This document shows, piece after piece, positions 17,200 through 26,337 of a stretch of 64,000 bases of DNA. The notes below the pieces were generated by a model. That model was not told the DNA's origin. It saw only the letters and a program-made list of their open reading frames with translations, and made no database searches. Position numbers and translations under genes: made by a program. Position 1 is the first letter of the stretch. Every line of letters starts with the position of its first letter. Source of the stretch: Streptomyces sp. VRA16 Mangrove soil (lineage in GTDB: Bacteria > Actinomycetota > Actinomycetes > Streptomycetales > Streptomycetaceae); the NCBI RefSeq assembly GCF_017377775.1, contig NZ_JAFVLN010000006.1, positions 463,668 through 527,667 on the forward strand, written 5' to 3'.

Positions 17200-18021
17200 C
17201 TATGCGGGGGCGGCCCCCGCGAGGGCGAGCGTCCGCCGGGCCGCGGCCACCACCGCGGCGTCCACGAACCGGCCGTCCGCGAGCGCCAGCGCCCCCGCCT
17301 CGGTGGCCGCCGCCGTGACGATGTCGCGGGCCGCCGCCACCTCCGCGTCCGTCGGCCGGAACGCCTCCGCGATGACCGGGAGCTGGCGCGGATGGATCGC
17401 CGTGCGGCCCAGGAAGCCGAGCGCGCGGCCCTCGGCGCAGGAGCGGGCCAGGCCCTGCGTGTCCCGGATGTCCGGGTAGACGGACTGGGGCGGCGGCGGC
17501 AGCCGGGCCGCGCGGGCGGCGACGACCGCCCGGCCGCGCACCCAGGCCAGGCCCGCCGCGTCACTGACACCGAGGTCGGCGCGGAGGTCGGCCTCGCCGA
17601 GCGCGATGCCCCGCACCGCCGGGTGGGAGGCGATGCCGTAGGCATGCTCGACGCCGATGGCCGACTCCAGGAGGGCGTACAGGGGCGGGACTTCGACCGC
17701 CCAGTCGGCGACGCGGTCCAGGTCCGCCGGGCCGTTCACCTTCGGCAGCCGCAGCGCGTCCAGACCGGGGAGCGGGGCGAGGCGGCGCACCTCGCGCTCG
17801 GCGAGCGGGCCGTCCAGCGCGTTGACGCGGACGTGCACCGGCACGTCGTGCCGGTCGGCGAGCAGCTCGGCGGTGGCGTCGAGCGCGTACGCCTTGCGGT
17901 CGGGAGCGACCGCGTCCTCCAGGTCGACCAGGACCACATCGGCGCCGGAGCCCAGCGCCTTGGCGACCACGTCGGGACGGTCTCCGGGAACGTACAGCCA
18001 CGTAAGGTACACACCGGTCAT
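17200..18021 (-). CDS. HpcH/HpaI (CitE-like) CoA-ester lyase
   Basis: A 273-residue protein of the citrate lyase beta/malyl-CoA lyase superfamily, whose members split a beta-hydroxyacyl-CoA into acetyl-CoA or similar plus an oxo acid. Seen are LTWLYVPGDRPDVVAKAL, DVVLVDLEDAVAPDRK (catalytic Asp/Glu region), VHVRVNAL, LRLPKVN and LYALLESAIGVEHAYGIA with the Mg-ligand Glu. Its ATG overlaps the stop of the CaiB-type gene (18018-18021), making it the last gene of the minus-strand operon. Together they could activate an acid as CoA ester and cleave it. The actual substrate is unknown. Confidence 0.85.
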   Translation of the reverse strand: MTGVYLTWLYVPGDRPDVVAKALGSGADVVLVDLEDAVAPDRKAYALDATAELLADRHDVPVHVRVNALDGPLAEREVRRLAPLPGLDALRLPKVNGPADLDRVADWAVEVPPLYALLESAIGVEHAYGIASHPAVRGIALGEADLRADLGVSDAAGLAWVRGRAVVAARAARLPPPPQSVYPDIRDTQGLARSCAEGRALGFLGRTAIHPRQLPVIAEAFRPTDAEVAAARDIVTAAATEAGALALADGRFVDAAVVAAARRTLALAGAAPA

Positions 18022-19223
18022 ACTGCACCAGCTTCCCGCAGGGACGTGACCTCCGCCTCCGAGAGGCCGAGGCCGGTCAGGATCTCGTCGGTGTCCGCGC
18101 CGTGCGCACGGCCCGTCCACCTGATGCCGCCCGGGGTCTCGGAGAGCCGGAAGAGCACGTTCTGCATCTTCACCGTGCCGAGGTCGGGGTCGGGCAGTTC
18201 GGTGACCGAGCCGAGGGCCCGGTACTGCTCGTCGGCCATGACGTCGCGGATGTCGTAGATCGGGGCGATGGCCGCCTCCGCCTTCTCGAAGGCGGTGACC
18301 ACCTCGTCGCGGGTGTGGCCCGCGATCCAGCCGCCGACCGCCGCGTCGAGCTCGTCGGCGTGCGCGGCGCGCCCCGAACCGGTCGCGAACCACTCCTCGT
18401 CGATGAACTCCGGGCGCCCCACGAGGTGCATCACGCGCTCGGCGATCGACTGTGCGGACGTGGAGACCGCGACCCACGTGCCGTCGCTGGTGCGGTAGGT
18501 GTTGCGCGGCGCGTTGTTCGTCGAGCGGTTGCCGGTGCGCGGCTGGACGTAGCCGAGCTGGTCGTACCAGGTGGCCTGCGGGCCGAGGATCGCCAGCATC
18601 GGCTCGATGATCGCCATGTCGATGACCTGGCCGTGGCCCGTGGTGTCCCGGCCGCGCAGGGCGGCCATGACCGCGTACGAGGTGGCGAGCGCGGCGATGG
18701 AGTCGGCGAGGCCGAACGGGGGCAGGGTCGGCGGTCCGTCCGGCTGGCCGGTGATCGCCGCGAAGCCGCTCATCGCCTCGGCGAGCGTGCCGAATCCGGG
18801 GCGGCGCGCGTACGGGCCGAACTGGCCGAAGCCGGTGACGCGGGCCAGGACCAGGCGCGGGTTGGCGGCGCTCAGCTCGTCCCAGCCGAGGTGCCACTTC
18901 TCCAGGGTGCCCGGGCGGAAGTTCTCGATGATCACGTCCGACTCGGCGGCGAGCTTGAGGAGGATCTCGCGGCCGCCGGGGGAGGACAGGTCGAGGGTGA
19001 GGTTCTTCTTGTTGCGGCCCAGTGTCTTCCACCACAGGCCGACGCCGTCCTTCGACGGGCCGTGGCCGCGGGACGGGTCCGGCTTGCGCGGGTGCTCGAT
19101 CTTGATGACCTCGGCGCCGAAGTCGCCGAGCATCGTCGCGCAGATCGGGCCGGCGAAGAGGGTCGCGAGGTCGAGGACGCGGAGTCCGCTCAGCGGGCCC
19201 TGCGACGGGGTGTCGGTGGTCAT
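18018..19223 (-). CDS. CaiB/BaiF-type (class III) CoA-transferase
   Basis: A 401-residue class III CoA-transferase that moves CoA between acids. Seen are the start LSGLRVLDLATLFAGPICAT, MLGDFGAEVIKIEHPRKPDP, SDVIIENFRPGTLEKW and FGLADSIAALATSYAVMAAL, with the expected catalytic Asp. It overlaps the CitE-type gene and the ADP-ribosylglycohydrolase-like gene by 4 bases on either side. This tight coupling implies that the product of the glycohydrolases, or a degradation product of it, is activated with CoA, but that is inference. Confidence 0.9.
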   Translation of the reverse strand: MTTDTPSQGPLSGLRVLDLATLFAGPICATMLGDFGAEVIKIEHPRKPDPSRGHGPSKDGVGLWWKTLGRNKKNLTLDLSSPGGREILLKLAAESDVIIENFRPGTLEKWHLGWDELSAANPRLVLARVTGFGQFGPYARRPGFGTLAEAMSGFAAITGQPDGPPTLPPFGLADSIAALATSYAVMAALRGRDTTGHGQVIDMAIIEPMLAILGPQATWYDQLGYVQPRTGNRSTNNAPRNTYRTSDGTWVAVSTSAQSIAERVMHLVGRPEFIDEEWFATGSGRAAHADELDAAVGGWIAGHTRDEVVTAFEKAEAAIAPIYDIRDVMADEQYRALGSVTELPDPDLGTVKMQNVLFRLSETPGGIRWTGRAHGADTDEILTGLGLSEAEVTSLREAGAV

Positions 19224-20581
19224 GCGCGGGCCTCCAGAGTGAGCCGGGCCAGTTCGTCGAAGCCGATGCCGTCGAAGCCGCCGACCGTGGTGGCGAGGCG
19301 GTTCTTCAGCGGGGCGGACCAGGACGCGGGCAGCGCGTCCGGGTGCCCGGCCAGCAGGCCCGCGATCGAACCGGCCGTCGCGCCGTTGGAGTCGGTGTCC
19401 CAGCCGCCGCTCACCGCACGGCAGATGGAGCCCGCGAAGTCGCCGTCGGCGTGGGTGAGGGCGGCGGCGAGCAGTGCGGCGTTGGGCAGCACGTGCACCC
19501 AGTGGTGGTCGCGGTAGTGGTGGTGCAGCACGTCCACCACCTGCTCGAATCCCTCGGGGGTCCCGGTGGGCTCGGCGGCCGCCGTCTCGATGCCGAGCCG
19601 TACCGCCCGCGCGTAGCGGGAGTCCGGCGGGACGTGGGCGAGGGCGGCGCGCAGGGTCGCGTGGATCGTGGTGGGGACGGGGCCCGCCGCGTGGGCGATC
19701 GCCGCCGCGACGAACATCTCGCCGTAGACACCGTTGGCGGTGTGCGTCAACGCGGCGTCCCTGTGAGCGAGTTCGGCCGCGCGGGCCGGGTCGCCGGGGT
19801 TCGTCCAGCCGAAGATGTCCGCCCTGATCTGAGCGCCGATCCACTCACGGAACGGATTGCGGTACGTCGCCGTGAGCGGCGGCTCCAGGCCCGCGAGGAG
19901 ATTGCGGTAGGCGACGCGCTCGGCGGTGAAGGTGCGCCCGGCCGGGAGTTCGTCCAGCCACAGCCGGGCCACGTCCTGCGTGCTGAAGTCGTGGCCGTAC
20001 CGCTGGAGCAGCAGCAGTCCGAGCAGCGGGTAGTTGAGGTCGTCGTCCTCCGGCATCCCGTCGATGTTCTCGGCGAGCGAGGTGGGCCGGGAGCGGCGGT
20101 TCCACGGGTACGCGCTCGCGATCTCCGGGTCCAGGCCCCGCTCCGTGAACCACGTCGTCAGGGGCCAGTTGCCGGTGGAGCGGGCGATGGCCCTGATGCC
20201 GGTCAGCGGGAGCTTCTCCACCGGCTTGCCGAGCAGACAGCCGATCGCCCGGCCGAGCCAGGCCGCGTGCAGCCGGGGCAGGTCGGACGCCGGGGCCCCG
20301 TGCGGGGATGCCGCGGCGGTCCCGACGGCCCGGTACGTCGCCGGTTCCGCGGCGGAGAGCGGGGACGGCTGGGCCGCGAGCTCGTCCAGCAACTCCTCGG
20401 CCAGCCCCCGGAGGTCGGGCGTCGCCGGGGTGGCGGACGCGCCCGCGCGGTCCGGGGCCAGATGGCCGCCCGCCGCGACCCAGCGCGCCTGGATCGCGGA
20501 GGCGTCGCGGCCGTCCTGTGCGGCCTGCCGCAGTTCGTGGCCGATCAGGTCCTCGGGCTGTACCCAGGTCAGACGCAGCAT
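19220..20581 (-). CDS. ADP-ribosylglycohydrolase family protein, variant with altered first metal motif
   Basis: A 453-residue member of the DraG/ARH superfamily with an extra ~110-residue N-terminal part (LRLTWVQPEDLIGHELRQAA). The catalytic domain starts at HAAWLGRAIGCLLGKPVEKL. The first motif is GCLLG instead of GDxxG, so the first metal-binding Asp is replaced by Cys. The second (MPEDDDLNYPLLGLLLL) and third (SGGWDTDSNGATAGSIAGLL) Asp clusters are present. The protein may use a changed metal site. Both ends overlap neighbours by ATGA, placing it in the operon. It is one of four paralogues here. Confidence 0.82.
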   Translation of the reverse strand: MLRLTWVQPEDLIGHELRQAAQDGRDASAIQARWVAAGGHLAPDRAGASATPATPDLRGLAEELLDELAAQPSPLSAAEPATYRAVGTAAASPHGAPASDLPRLHAAWLGRAIGCLLGKPVEKLPLTGIRAIARSTGNWPLTTWFTERGLDPEIASAYPWNRRSRPTSLAENIDGMPEDDDLNYPLLGLLLLQRYGHDFSTQDVARLWLDELPAGRTFTAERVAYRNLLAGLEPPLTATYRNPFREWIGAQIRADIFGWTNPGDPARAAELAHRDAALTHTANGVYGEMFVAAAIAHAAGPVPTTIHATLRAALAHVPPDSRYARAVRLGIETAAAEPTGTPEGFEQVVDVLHHHYRDHHWVHVLPNAALLAAALTHADGDFAGSICRAVSGGWDTDSNGATAGSIAGLLAGHPDALPASWSAPLKNRLATTVGGFDGIGFDELARLTLEARA

Positions 20582-21729
20582 CACAGACCCGCGATCGTCG
20601 CGAACGCCGCCTCGTGGGCGCGGCGGCGCTCCAGGTCGCGGCCGTGCACCTCGCGCGTGACCTGCGCGAGGGACGCCGCCGGGGTGTGCAGGTCCAGCTT
20701 GCTGGCCCGCGCGATCTCCGAGCTCCACTCCTTGGGCACGGCCTGCTCCCCGTACAGCGCGCCGACGATCGCGCCGCTCATCGTGGCGATCGAGTCGCAG
20801 TCGCGGCCGTAGTTGACCGAGCCGAGCACGGTGTGCCGGAAGTCGCCGCGGCCGACGAGCAGCATGCCGAGTGCGACGGGGAGTTCCTCGATGGCGTGCA
20901 GCCGGGAGGGGCGGCGGGCGCCGAGGGACGGCTTGCGGTACTCGGGGCCGACCGTGTCGAAGGGGGCGACCGCCTCGCGCAGCGGCTTGAGGGCGTCCTC
21001 GAAGTCGTCGTATCGGGCGGCCACGTCGCAGACCGCTTCGATCGCCGACTTCGTGCCGTCCTTCGCGAGCTTCAGGACGTCCTCGACGACCGACTCGGGC
21101 GTCGCGTCCGGCTTGTACGCGGCCGCTACGGCTGCCGCGAACACGCCCGCCGCCTCGCGGCCGTACGAGCTCTGGTGGGCGCCCGCCACGTCGAGGGCCT
21201 CGTTGTACGCGGAGCGGGGGTCGCCGGCGTTGACCGCGCCGACCGGGGCCATGTACATCGCGGCGCCGCAGTTCACGATGTTGCCGACGCCCGCCTCGCG
21301 GGGGTCCACGTGCCCGTAGTGGATGCGCGCGACGATCCACTTCTCGGCGAGGAAGATGCGCTGGAGGGGCAGGGCCTCCGCCTCGAGTTCCGGGATCCAG
21401 CGGGGAGTTGTGATGAGGTCGGGGACCAGGTGGTCGGCGACCGCGTACGCGTCGAGGTGGTCGCGGACCTTCTCGTACACGCGGACCAGCGCGTGCGTCA
21501 TCAGGGTGTCGTCGGTGACGTGTCCGTCGCCCTTGTGGTACGGGGCGATCGGGCGGGCCGTCTTCCAGTCGTCCTTGTAGAACGGCTCGACGATGCCGCG
21601 CACCCGGCCGTTGTGCCGCTCCGCGATGGCCTCCGGGGTCCAGCCCTCGACGGGGCCGCCGAGCGCGTCGCCCACGGCCGCGCCGACCAGGGCGCCGGTG
21701 GTGCGGTCTTCCAGGGAAACGGTGGTCAT
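20581..21729 (-). CDS. ADP-ribosylglycohydrolase family protein
   Basis: A 382-residue ARH-type hydrolase with an intact-looking binuclear metal site: ALVGAAVGDALGGPVEGW (GDxxG), GDGHVTDDTLMTHALVRVY (TDDT) and NYGRDCDSIATMSGAIVGAL (DxDS). Family members remove ADP-ribose or related N/O-glycosidic groups from proteins or small molecules. The long middle region (IVARIHYGHVDPREAGVGNI) distinguishes it from DraG itself. Its ATG at 21729 overlaps the paralogue upstream by 4 bases. The real substrate is unknown and may be a small nucleoside-like glycoside imported by the ABC system. Confidence 0.86.
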   Translation of the reverse strand: MTTVSLEDRTTGALVGAAVGDALGGPVEGWTPEAIAERHNGRVRGIVEPFYKDDWKTARPIAPYHKGDGHVTDDTLMTHALVRVYEKVRDHLDAYAVADHLVPDLITTPRWIPELEAEALPLQRIFLAEKWIVARIHYGHVDPREAGVGNIVNCGAAMYMAPVGAVNAGDPRSAYNEALDVAGAHQSSYGREAAGVFAAAVAAAYKPDATPESVVEDVLKLAKDGTKSAIEAVCDVAARYDDFEDALKPLREAVAPFDTVGPEYRKPSLGARRPSRLHAIEELPVALGMLLVGRGDFRHTVLGSVNYGRDCDSIATMSGAIVGALYGEQAVPKEWSSEIARASKLDLHTPAASLAQVTREVHGRDLERRRAHEAAFATIAGL

Positions 21730-22880
21730 GCTGAGGTTCCTTCCGGGGCGGGCGAGTGCGGGGAGGCGTGGGCGAGTCGCCCGGCGAGGGCGATGAGGTC
21801 GGTGCCGGCGAGGCTGGGCAGGGCGCAGCCCGCGAGTGTGCGGCAGGCGTCGCGCCAGGTGTCGGGGAGGGCGTCGGCGCCGCCGAGCGCGCCGGTGAGG
21901 GCGCCGGCCAGGGCGGGCGCGGAGTCCGCGACGCGGGAGAGACAGGCGGCAGTGGGGACCGCCTCGGTGACCGCGCCTGCTGCTGCCGTCGCCACGGCCA
22001 GGGCGACCGGGACCGTCTCCGCCGCCGCGATGCCGTAGCTGTAGACGTGGTCGACGATCTCGTGCTCCAGGACGGGGACGAGCGCGAACGCGTTGCCGGG
22101 CAGGCCCGGGCGGGCGGCGGCCGTGGCGCGGCCGAGCTCCACCGCCCTGTGCGCGTTGCGATGGATCTCGGTGCCCTCGGGGAGCTGGGCGAGCGCCGCG
22201 TCCACGCAGGCGTCGACCGGGGCGCCGCCGAGCGCCGCGGCCACGGCCGCCGCCATCGCGCGGGCGCCGTGCACACCGTCGCCGTCCTGGGTGTAGCGGG
22301 CGTCGAACTCGGCGAGATCCGCGGCCCGTTCGGGCTCGCCCGGGTGGACCACGGCCAGGACCGCGGCACGGACGCAGGCCGCGTCGTCGAAGTAGTGCGG
22401 GTTGTCGTGCCCGGTGGCGGGCGGGCGCAGCCCCGCCGCGAGGTTGCCGAGGCCCGCGCGCACCGAGATACGGGCGCGCAGCGGGATCTGCGCCGACTCG
22501 ATCTCGTCGGCGCGCGCGGCCGCCGCCGCGATCTCGTCCGCCAGGGTGTTCCAGGCGAGGGCGAGGGCGGAGCGTACGCGGTGGTCGGGCGGGAGGTCGC
22601 CGAGCCCTTCCTCGTGGGCCGCCAGGACGGCGTGGGCGGTGAACGCGGCCCACTCGGCGTCGTCGGAGGGGCCGAGGCGCAGGGGTTCCGGGGGCTGGTT
22701 CAGGGCGATCGGGACGGGGAGGGTGGTGGTCGCGTTCTGCTCGGCGAACGTGTCGAGTTCGCGGGTGAGACGGCGGGTCCAGTCGGGGAGGCGGGCCGCG
22801 CGGTGGCGGCCCGACGGCCAGCCGGCCGCGTCTCCGGCGGCGATGCCGAGGAGCAGGCCCTCGATGCGGGCTGTTGTCAT
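21726..22880 (-). CDS. ADP-ribosylglycohydrolase family protein with degenerate active site
   Basis: A 384-residue paralogue starting MTTARIEGLLLGIAAGDAAG. The first motif GDAAG is kept. The second has become LGPSDDAEWAAFTAH (DDA for DDT) and the third LSRVADSAPALAGALTGALG, without the DxDT/S pair. The fold is clearly the same, but two of three metal motifs are weakened, so it may be non-catalytic or act on another group. The reading frame is open back to 23081, but the ATG at 22880 begins the conserved sequence. A 197-base gap with several hairpins separates it from the next paralogue upstream. Confidence 0.8.
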   Translation of the reverse strand: MTTARIEGLLLGIAAGDAAGWPSGRHRAARLPDWTRRLTRELDTFAEQNATTTLPVPIALNQPPEPLRLGPSDDAEWAAFTAHAVLAAHEEGLGDLPPDHRVRSALALAWNTLADEIAAAAARADEIESAQIPLRARISVRAGLGNLAAGLRPPATGHDNPHYFDDAACVRAAVLAVVHPGEPERAADLAEFDARYTQDGDGVHGARAMAAAVAAALGGAPVDACVDAALAQLPEGTEIHRNAHRAVELGRATAAARPGLPGNAFALVPVLEHEIVDHVYSYGIAAAETVPVALAVATAAAGAVTEAVPTAACLSRVADSAPALAGALTGALGGADALPDTWRDACRTLAGCALPSLAGTDLIALAGRLAHASPHSPAPEGTSA

Positions 22881-23077
22881 CGGGGGGTGGCCTTTCTCGT
22901 CTGCGGGTGGCTGGGGGTGCGCGGGGTGGGGGTCACCCCCGCCGCCCCTTCCCGTCCCCGGGGGCTTCGCCCCCGGAGCCCCTTCGGGGTTCGTTGTCCG
23001 GTGCGGGTGGGGTGTGGCTGGTCGCGCTCCACGGCGGAGCCGCTGATCGACGCTGCCCCGCGCCCCTTCGGGGGCGC
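22881..23077 (-). terminator. Hairpin-rich gap inside the glycohydrolase operon
   Basis: Contains CCGGGGGC-TTC-GCCCCCGG (22958-22976), a CCCC-TTC-GGGG hairpin just after it, and CGCCCC-TTC-GGGGGCG near 23060. Such TTC-loop hairpins are common between Streptomyces genes. Here they may terminate part of the transcript, or set the ratio between the importer plus first glycohydrolase and the downstream genes. No coding signal is seen. Confidence 0.5.
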
Positions 23078-24160
23078 TCACGCCGCCTCCCCTCGTGGCG
23101 TCAACTGGTCCGCCACGTCCAGGATGTGACGGCCCGTCATCGACGGCAGGCAGCTGCCTCGTACCGGGCCGATCGCCGTCGCCCAGGGCTCCGGGATCGC
23201 GGACTCACCGCGCAGGGCGCCTGCCAGGGCGCCGGCCACGGCCGCCGTCGTGTCCGCGTCGCGGCCCATGTTGACCGCCGTCAGGACCGACTCGCGGAAG
23301 TCGCCGCGGGCCACCGCGAACGCGCCGAACGCCAGGCCGACCGCCTCCGGGGCCAGGTCCGTCCAGGGGTAGCCGCCGATGACGACCGCCTTGCGGACCG
23401 CGCGCTCCATGGAGAGCTGGGTGCCGTCGGGATCGCGGCGGGCCCGGCGCGCCGCCGTCACCGCGCGGTGCAGGGAGCGCGCCGTCCAGGAGTCCTCGGG
23501 GACGACCGAAAGGGCCGCTTGGACCACGGCGTCGGGGTTGTGGCTGACCATCGCCGCGGCCACGCCCGCCGCCACCGCCCGGCCGCCGTGGATGCCCTCG
23601 CCGTCGTGCGACACCGTGCCGTCGATCGAGACCAGCCGGGCCGCTTCGGCGGGGCGCCCGGCCGCGTACACCCCGAAGGGCGCGGCCCGCATGGCGAGGC
23701 CGTCGCTCCACGCGTGCCGGTGCTGGGCGGAGATGGGTGCGGCGAGGCCCCGGCGCAGGTTCTCCAGGGTGCCGCGCTCGCTGAAGCCCGCCCCCTTGAA
23801 CGGGCCCTCGTCGCGGTCCGCGATCCAGGTGTGCCAGGCCCGCTCGACGTGCCCGACCGTCAGGCCCGTGCCGTGCTCGGCGAGCAGCAGGCCGGAGAAG
23901 ATCGCGTACTCGGTGTCGTCCGTGCCGGCCGGGTTCTCCGACACGAACCCCTCGATACGGCCCCAGCGTTCACGGATCTGGGACGGCTTCATGTTCTCGG
24001 CGGGCGCGCCGAGCGCGTCCCCGACGGCGAGCCCGAGGAGCGCGCCGCGGGCCCGGTCGCGCGGCGAGATCGCGGCCGGGGGAGGGGGCTGCGGGACCGT
24101 GCGCAGCCTGCGGGCCGATGGTTCCGGGTCGACGCTGACGCTCATGGTGTTCGTGCTCAT
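23078..24160 (-). CDS. ADP-ribosylglycohydrolase family protein (canonical site)
   Basis: A 360-residue ARH-type hydrolase with all three Asp motifs in canonical form: ALLGLAVGDALGAPAENMKP (GDxxG), ENPAGTDDTEYAIFSGLLL (TDDT) and NMGRDADTTAAVAGALAGAL (DxDT). It is therefore the most likely fully active paralogue. The N-terminal ~35 residues are polar and Pro-rich. It lies 39 bases downstream of the binding-protein gene and 197 bases ahead of the degenerate paralogue. It belongs to the ABC transporter transcript by position. Confidence 0.88.
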   Translation of the reverse strand: MSTNTMSVSVDPEPSARRLRTVPQPPPPAAISPRDRARGALLGLAVGDALGAPAENMKPSQIRERWGRIEGFVSENPAGTDDTEYAIFSGLLLAEHGTGLTVGHVERAWHTWIADRDEGPFKGAGFSERGTLENLRRGLAAPISAQHRHAWSDGLAMRAAPFGVYAAGRPAEAARLVSIDGTVSHDGEGIHGGRAVAAGVAAAMVSHNPDAVVQAALSVVPEDSWTARSLHRAVTAARRARRDPDGTQLSMERAVRKAVVIGGYPWTDLAPEAVGLAFGAFAVARGDFRESVLTAVNMGRDADTTAAVAGALAGALRGESAIPEPWATAIGPVRGSCLPSMTGRHILDVADQLTPRGEAA

Positions 24161-24199
24161 TTCTGGGGTTGTGCGAGAGGGCGGGCGGGCCCTCGGGGG

Positions 24200-25495
24200 T
24201 CAGCGCTGGTAGCGGTCGAGGATGCGGTTGCCGTCGGTCGCCAGGCGCTTGCGGAGCTCGTCGATGCCGATTCCGCCGTTGTAGTACTCCTGGTAGGCGG
24301 GGGTGGCGATCTTGTCCTTCCACTCCGCGTAGCCGCGCACCCCGAGGACGGGGGAGGGGCGCAGCGACGCGGCTATGTCGGCTCCCGTCCGCCAGCCGTA
24401 CTTCGCCGTGGTGAGCGACGGGTCCTTGAGCGCCTCGGTGCTGGTGGGCAACAGCCAGTCGCCGCGGGCCAGCCGGACCTGGTGCCGGGCCTGGGTGAGG
24501 AAGGCGATGAACTCCGTCGCCTCCTTCTTGTGCCGGCTGTCCTCGGAGACCGAGAGGGTCTGCGGCGCCGTGCCCTGGGCCAGGCCCCCGGCCCCGGACG
24601 GCAGCGGCAGGACCTCCCACGCGAAGCCCTTCGGGGCCTGCTGCTGGACCTGCTGGCGGTACGAGAAGTTGAGCGGCAGCATCGCGTAGCGGCCCGCGAA
24701 GAAGCCGGGCAGCGTGTCCGAACCCGACATGCCCAGGCCGGACTTGGGCGCGGTGCGGTCCTGGTCGACCTGGCGGTTGATCAGCCGGGCGATCGCCGAG
24801 TCGGCGGCGTCGTACCGGATCTCGTTCCTGCCGTCCGCGTCCTTGTAGAAGATCTTGCCGTCCGTGGAGAGCGACAGGTTCACGGACTGGCTGACCGGCT
24901 CCTTCATCGACCAGGCCACGCCGTACCTGTTCCCGCCGTGCGTCAGCTTCTTGCAGATCTCCTCGAACTCGTCCCAGGTCCAGGGGTGTTGGGCCGTCGG
25001 GACCCGCACGCCGGACTCGTCGAGGAGCTTCGAGTTCGCGATGAGGACGCGCGGCTCCTGGAGGAACGGGACGCCGTAGATCTTCCCGTCGTACGTCGTC
25101 GTCTCCCAGGACGCCTTCGGGATGTCCGTGCGCAGCGACCGCGGGAGGTACGGGGTCAGGTCCGCCAGGTAGCCGCCGTTCGCGAAGTCGGTGAGGTCCG
25201 AGGCGTCGTCGTGGAAGATGTCCGGCGCCTCGCCGCCCTCGAAGGAGGTGAGGAGCTGGTCGTGGATGTTGTCCCAACTGCCCTGGACATACGTGACCTT
25301 GACGTCGTCGTGGGTGTCGTTCCACTGCGCGACGAGCGCCTTGTTGGCGTCGACCGACTCCTTCTGCCAGGCCAGACTGAGGAATTCGAGGGTGATCCGG
25401 CCGCCCGCGGCGTCGGAGTCCGGGCCGCCGCAGCCCGCGACGGCCGTGGCCGACAGGCCCGCGAGGGCGGCGGCGAGGAAGGTGCGCCTGCGCAT
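24200..25495 (-). CDS. ABC transporter substrate-binding lipoprotein (sugar type)
   Basis: A 431-residue extracellular solute-binding protein of family 1. The N terminus MRRRTFLAAALAGLSATAVAGC has an RRxFL twin-arginine pattern and a lipobox with Cys22, so Tat export and lipid anchoring are likely. The body shows cluster 1 features (DVKVTYVQGSWDNIHDQLLT, GEAPDIFHDDASDLTDFANG, GYLADLTPYLP, VLIANSKLLDESGV, HPWTWDEFEEICKKL). The gene touches the permease gene (shared base 25495). The ligand is probably a sugar or glycoside; the glycohydrolases downstream hint at a ribosyl or nucleoside compound. Confidence 0.9.
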   Translation of the reverse strand: MRRRTFLAAALAGLSATAVAGCGGPDSDAAGGRITLEFLSLAWQKESVDANKALVAQWNDTHDDVKVTYVQGSWDNIHDQLLTSFEGGEAPDIFHDDASDLTDFANGGYLADLTPYLPRSLRTDIPKASWETTTYDGKIYGVPFLQEPRVLIANSKLLDESGVRVPTAQHPWTWDEFEEICKKLTHGGNRYGVAWSMKEPVSQSVNLSLSTDGKIFYKDADGRNEIRYDAADSAIARLINRQVDQDRTAPKSGLGMSGSDTLPGFFAGRYAMLPLNFSYRQQVQQQAPKGFAWEVLPLPSGAGGLAQGTAPQTLSVSEDSRHKKEATEFIAFLTQARHQVRLARGDWLLPTSTEALKDPSLTTAKYGWRTGADIAASLRPSPVLGVRGYAEWKDKIATPAYQEYYNGGIGIDELRKRLATDGNRILDRYQR

Positions 25496-26337
25496 CAGCC
25501 CTTCACCGCCCCGCTGAGCATGCCGCCCACGAGCCGCCGCTGGAGCAGCGCGAAGAAGACGAGGCTGGGGATGGTGGCCAGGACCGACGCGGCGGCCAAC
25601 GGGCCGAGGTCCGCGACGCCCTCGGCGCCCAGGAAGCGGGTGAGGATGACCGACATCGTCTGGTTCTCCGGGGACTTGAGGAGCACGAGGGCGAAGAAGA
25701 ACTCGTTCCAGGCCGTCACGAAGCTGAACATCAGCGTGGCCACCAGACCGGGGGCGAGCAGCGGCAGGACCACGCTGACGAGCGTGCGCCCGCGGCTCGC
25801 GCCGTCCATGGCCGCCGCCTCCTCCAGCGAGGTCGGCACCGACTTCACGTACCCCTGGAGCATCCAGAGCGAGAAGGGCAGGTTCCACACGACGTACACG
25901 AGGATCAGGCCGAAGAGGCTGTCGATCAGGTGCAGGTTCTTCAGCACCAGGAACAGCGGGATGATCACCAGGACGAACGGGAACATCTGGCTGACCAGGA
26001 TCCAGACCGTGCCCGCCTGGCTCACCCGCGTCCGGTACCTGACCATCACGTACGCCGCCGGGACCGCGATCGCGACCGAGACCACCGAGGCGCAGACCGC
26101 GACGATCAGGCTGTTGAGCGCCGAGTGGAGCAGCGGCTGCGCGTCGAAGGCGGCACGGTAGTTGTCGAGGCTCGGGTGCTGCGGGATCCACGTCGGGTCG
26201 ATCGAGCCCAGCTCCTGCGGGGACTTGAAGGACGTGGAGAGCAGCCAGAGGAAGGGGAAGGCGAGGAAGACCATGTAGCAGAGCAGGGCCACGTACTGAC
26301 CGGCTCGGCCTGCCGCGCGCGGGAAGGGAGTGCTCAT
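25495..26337 (-). CDS. ABC sugar permease, MalG type
   Basis: A 280-residue inner-membrane permease with six predicted helices. The ATPase-contact EAA loop is visible as SLEEAAAMDGASRGRTLVSV. The start (QYVALLCYMVFLAFPFLWLL, then STSFKSPQEL) is typical of the MalG/CUT1 second permease. It overlaps the MalF-type gene by 4 bases and the binding-protein gene by 1. There is no ATPase gene nearby, as usual for Streptomyces CUT1 systems, which share the MsiK-type ATPase; that sharing is inferred. Confidence 0.92.
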   Translation of the reverse strand: MSTPFPRAAGRAGQYVALLCYMVFLAFPFLWLLSTSFKSPQELGSIDPTWIPQHPSLDNYRAAFDAQPLLHSALNSLIVAVCASVVSVAIAVPAAYVMVRYRTRVSQAGTVWILVSQMFPFVLVIIPLFLVLKNLHLIDSLFGLILVYVVWNLPFSLWMLQGYVKSVPTSLEEAAAMDGASRGRTLVSVVLPLLAPGLVATLMFSFVTAWNEFFFALVLLKSPENQTMSVILTRFLGAEGVADLGPLAAASVLATIPSLVFFALLQRRLVGGMLSGAVKG

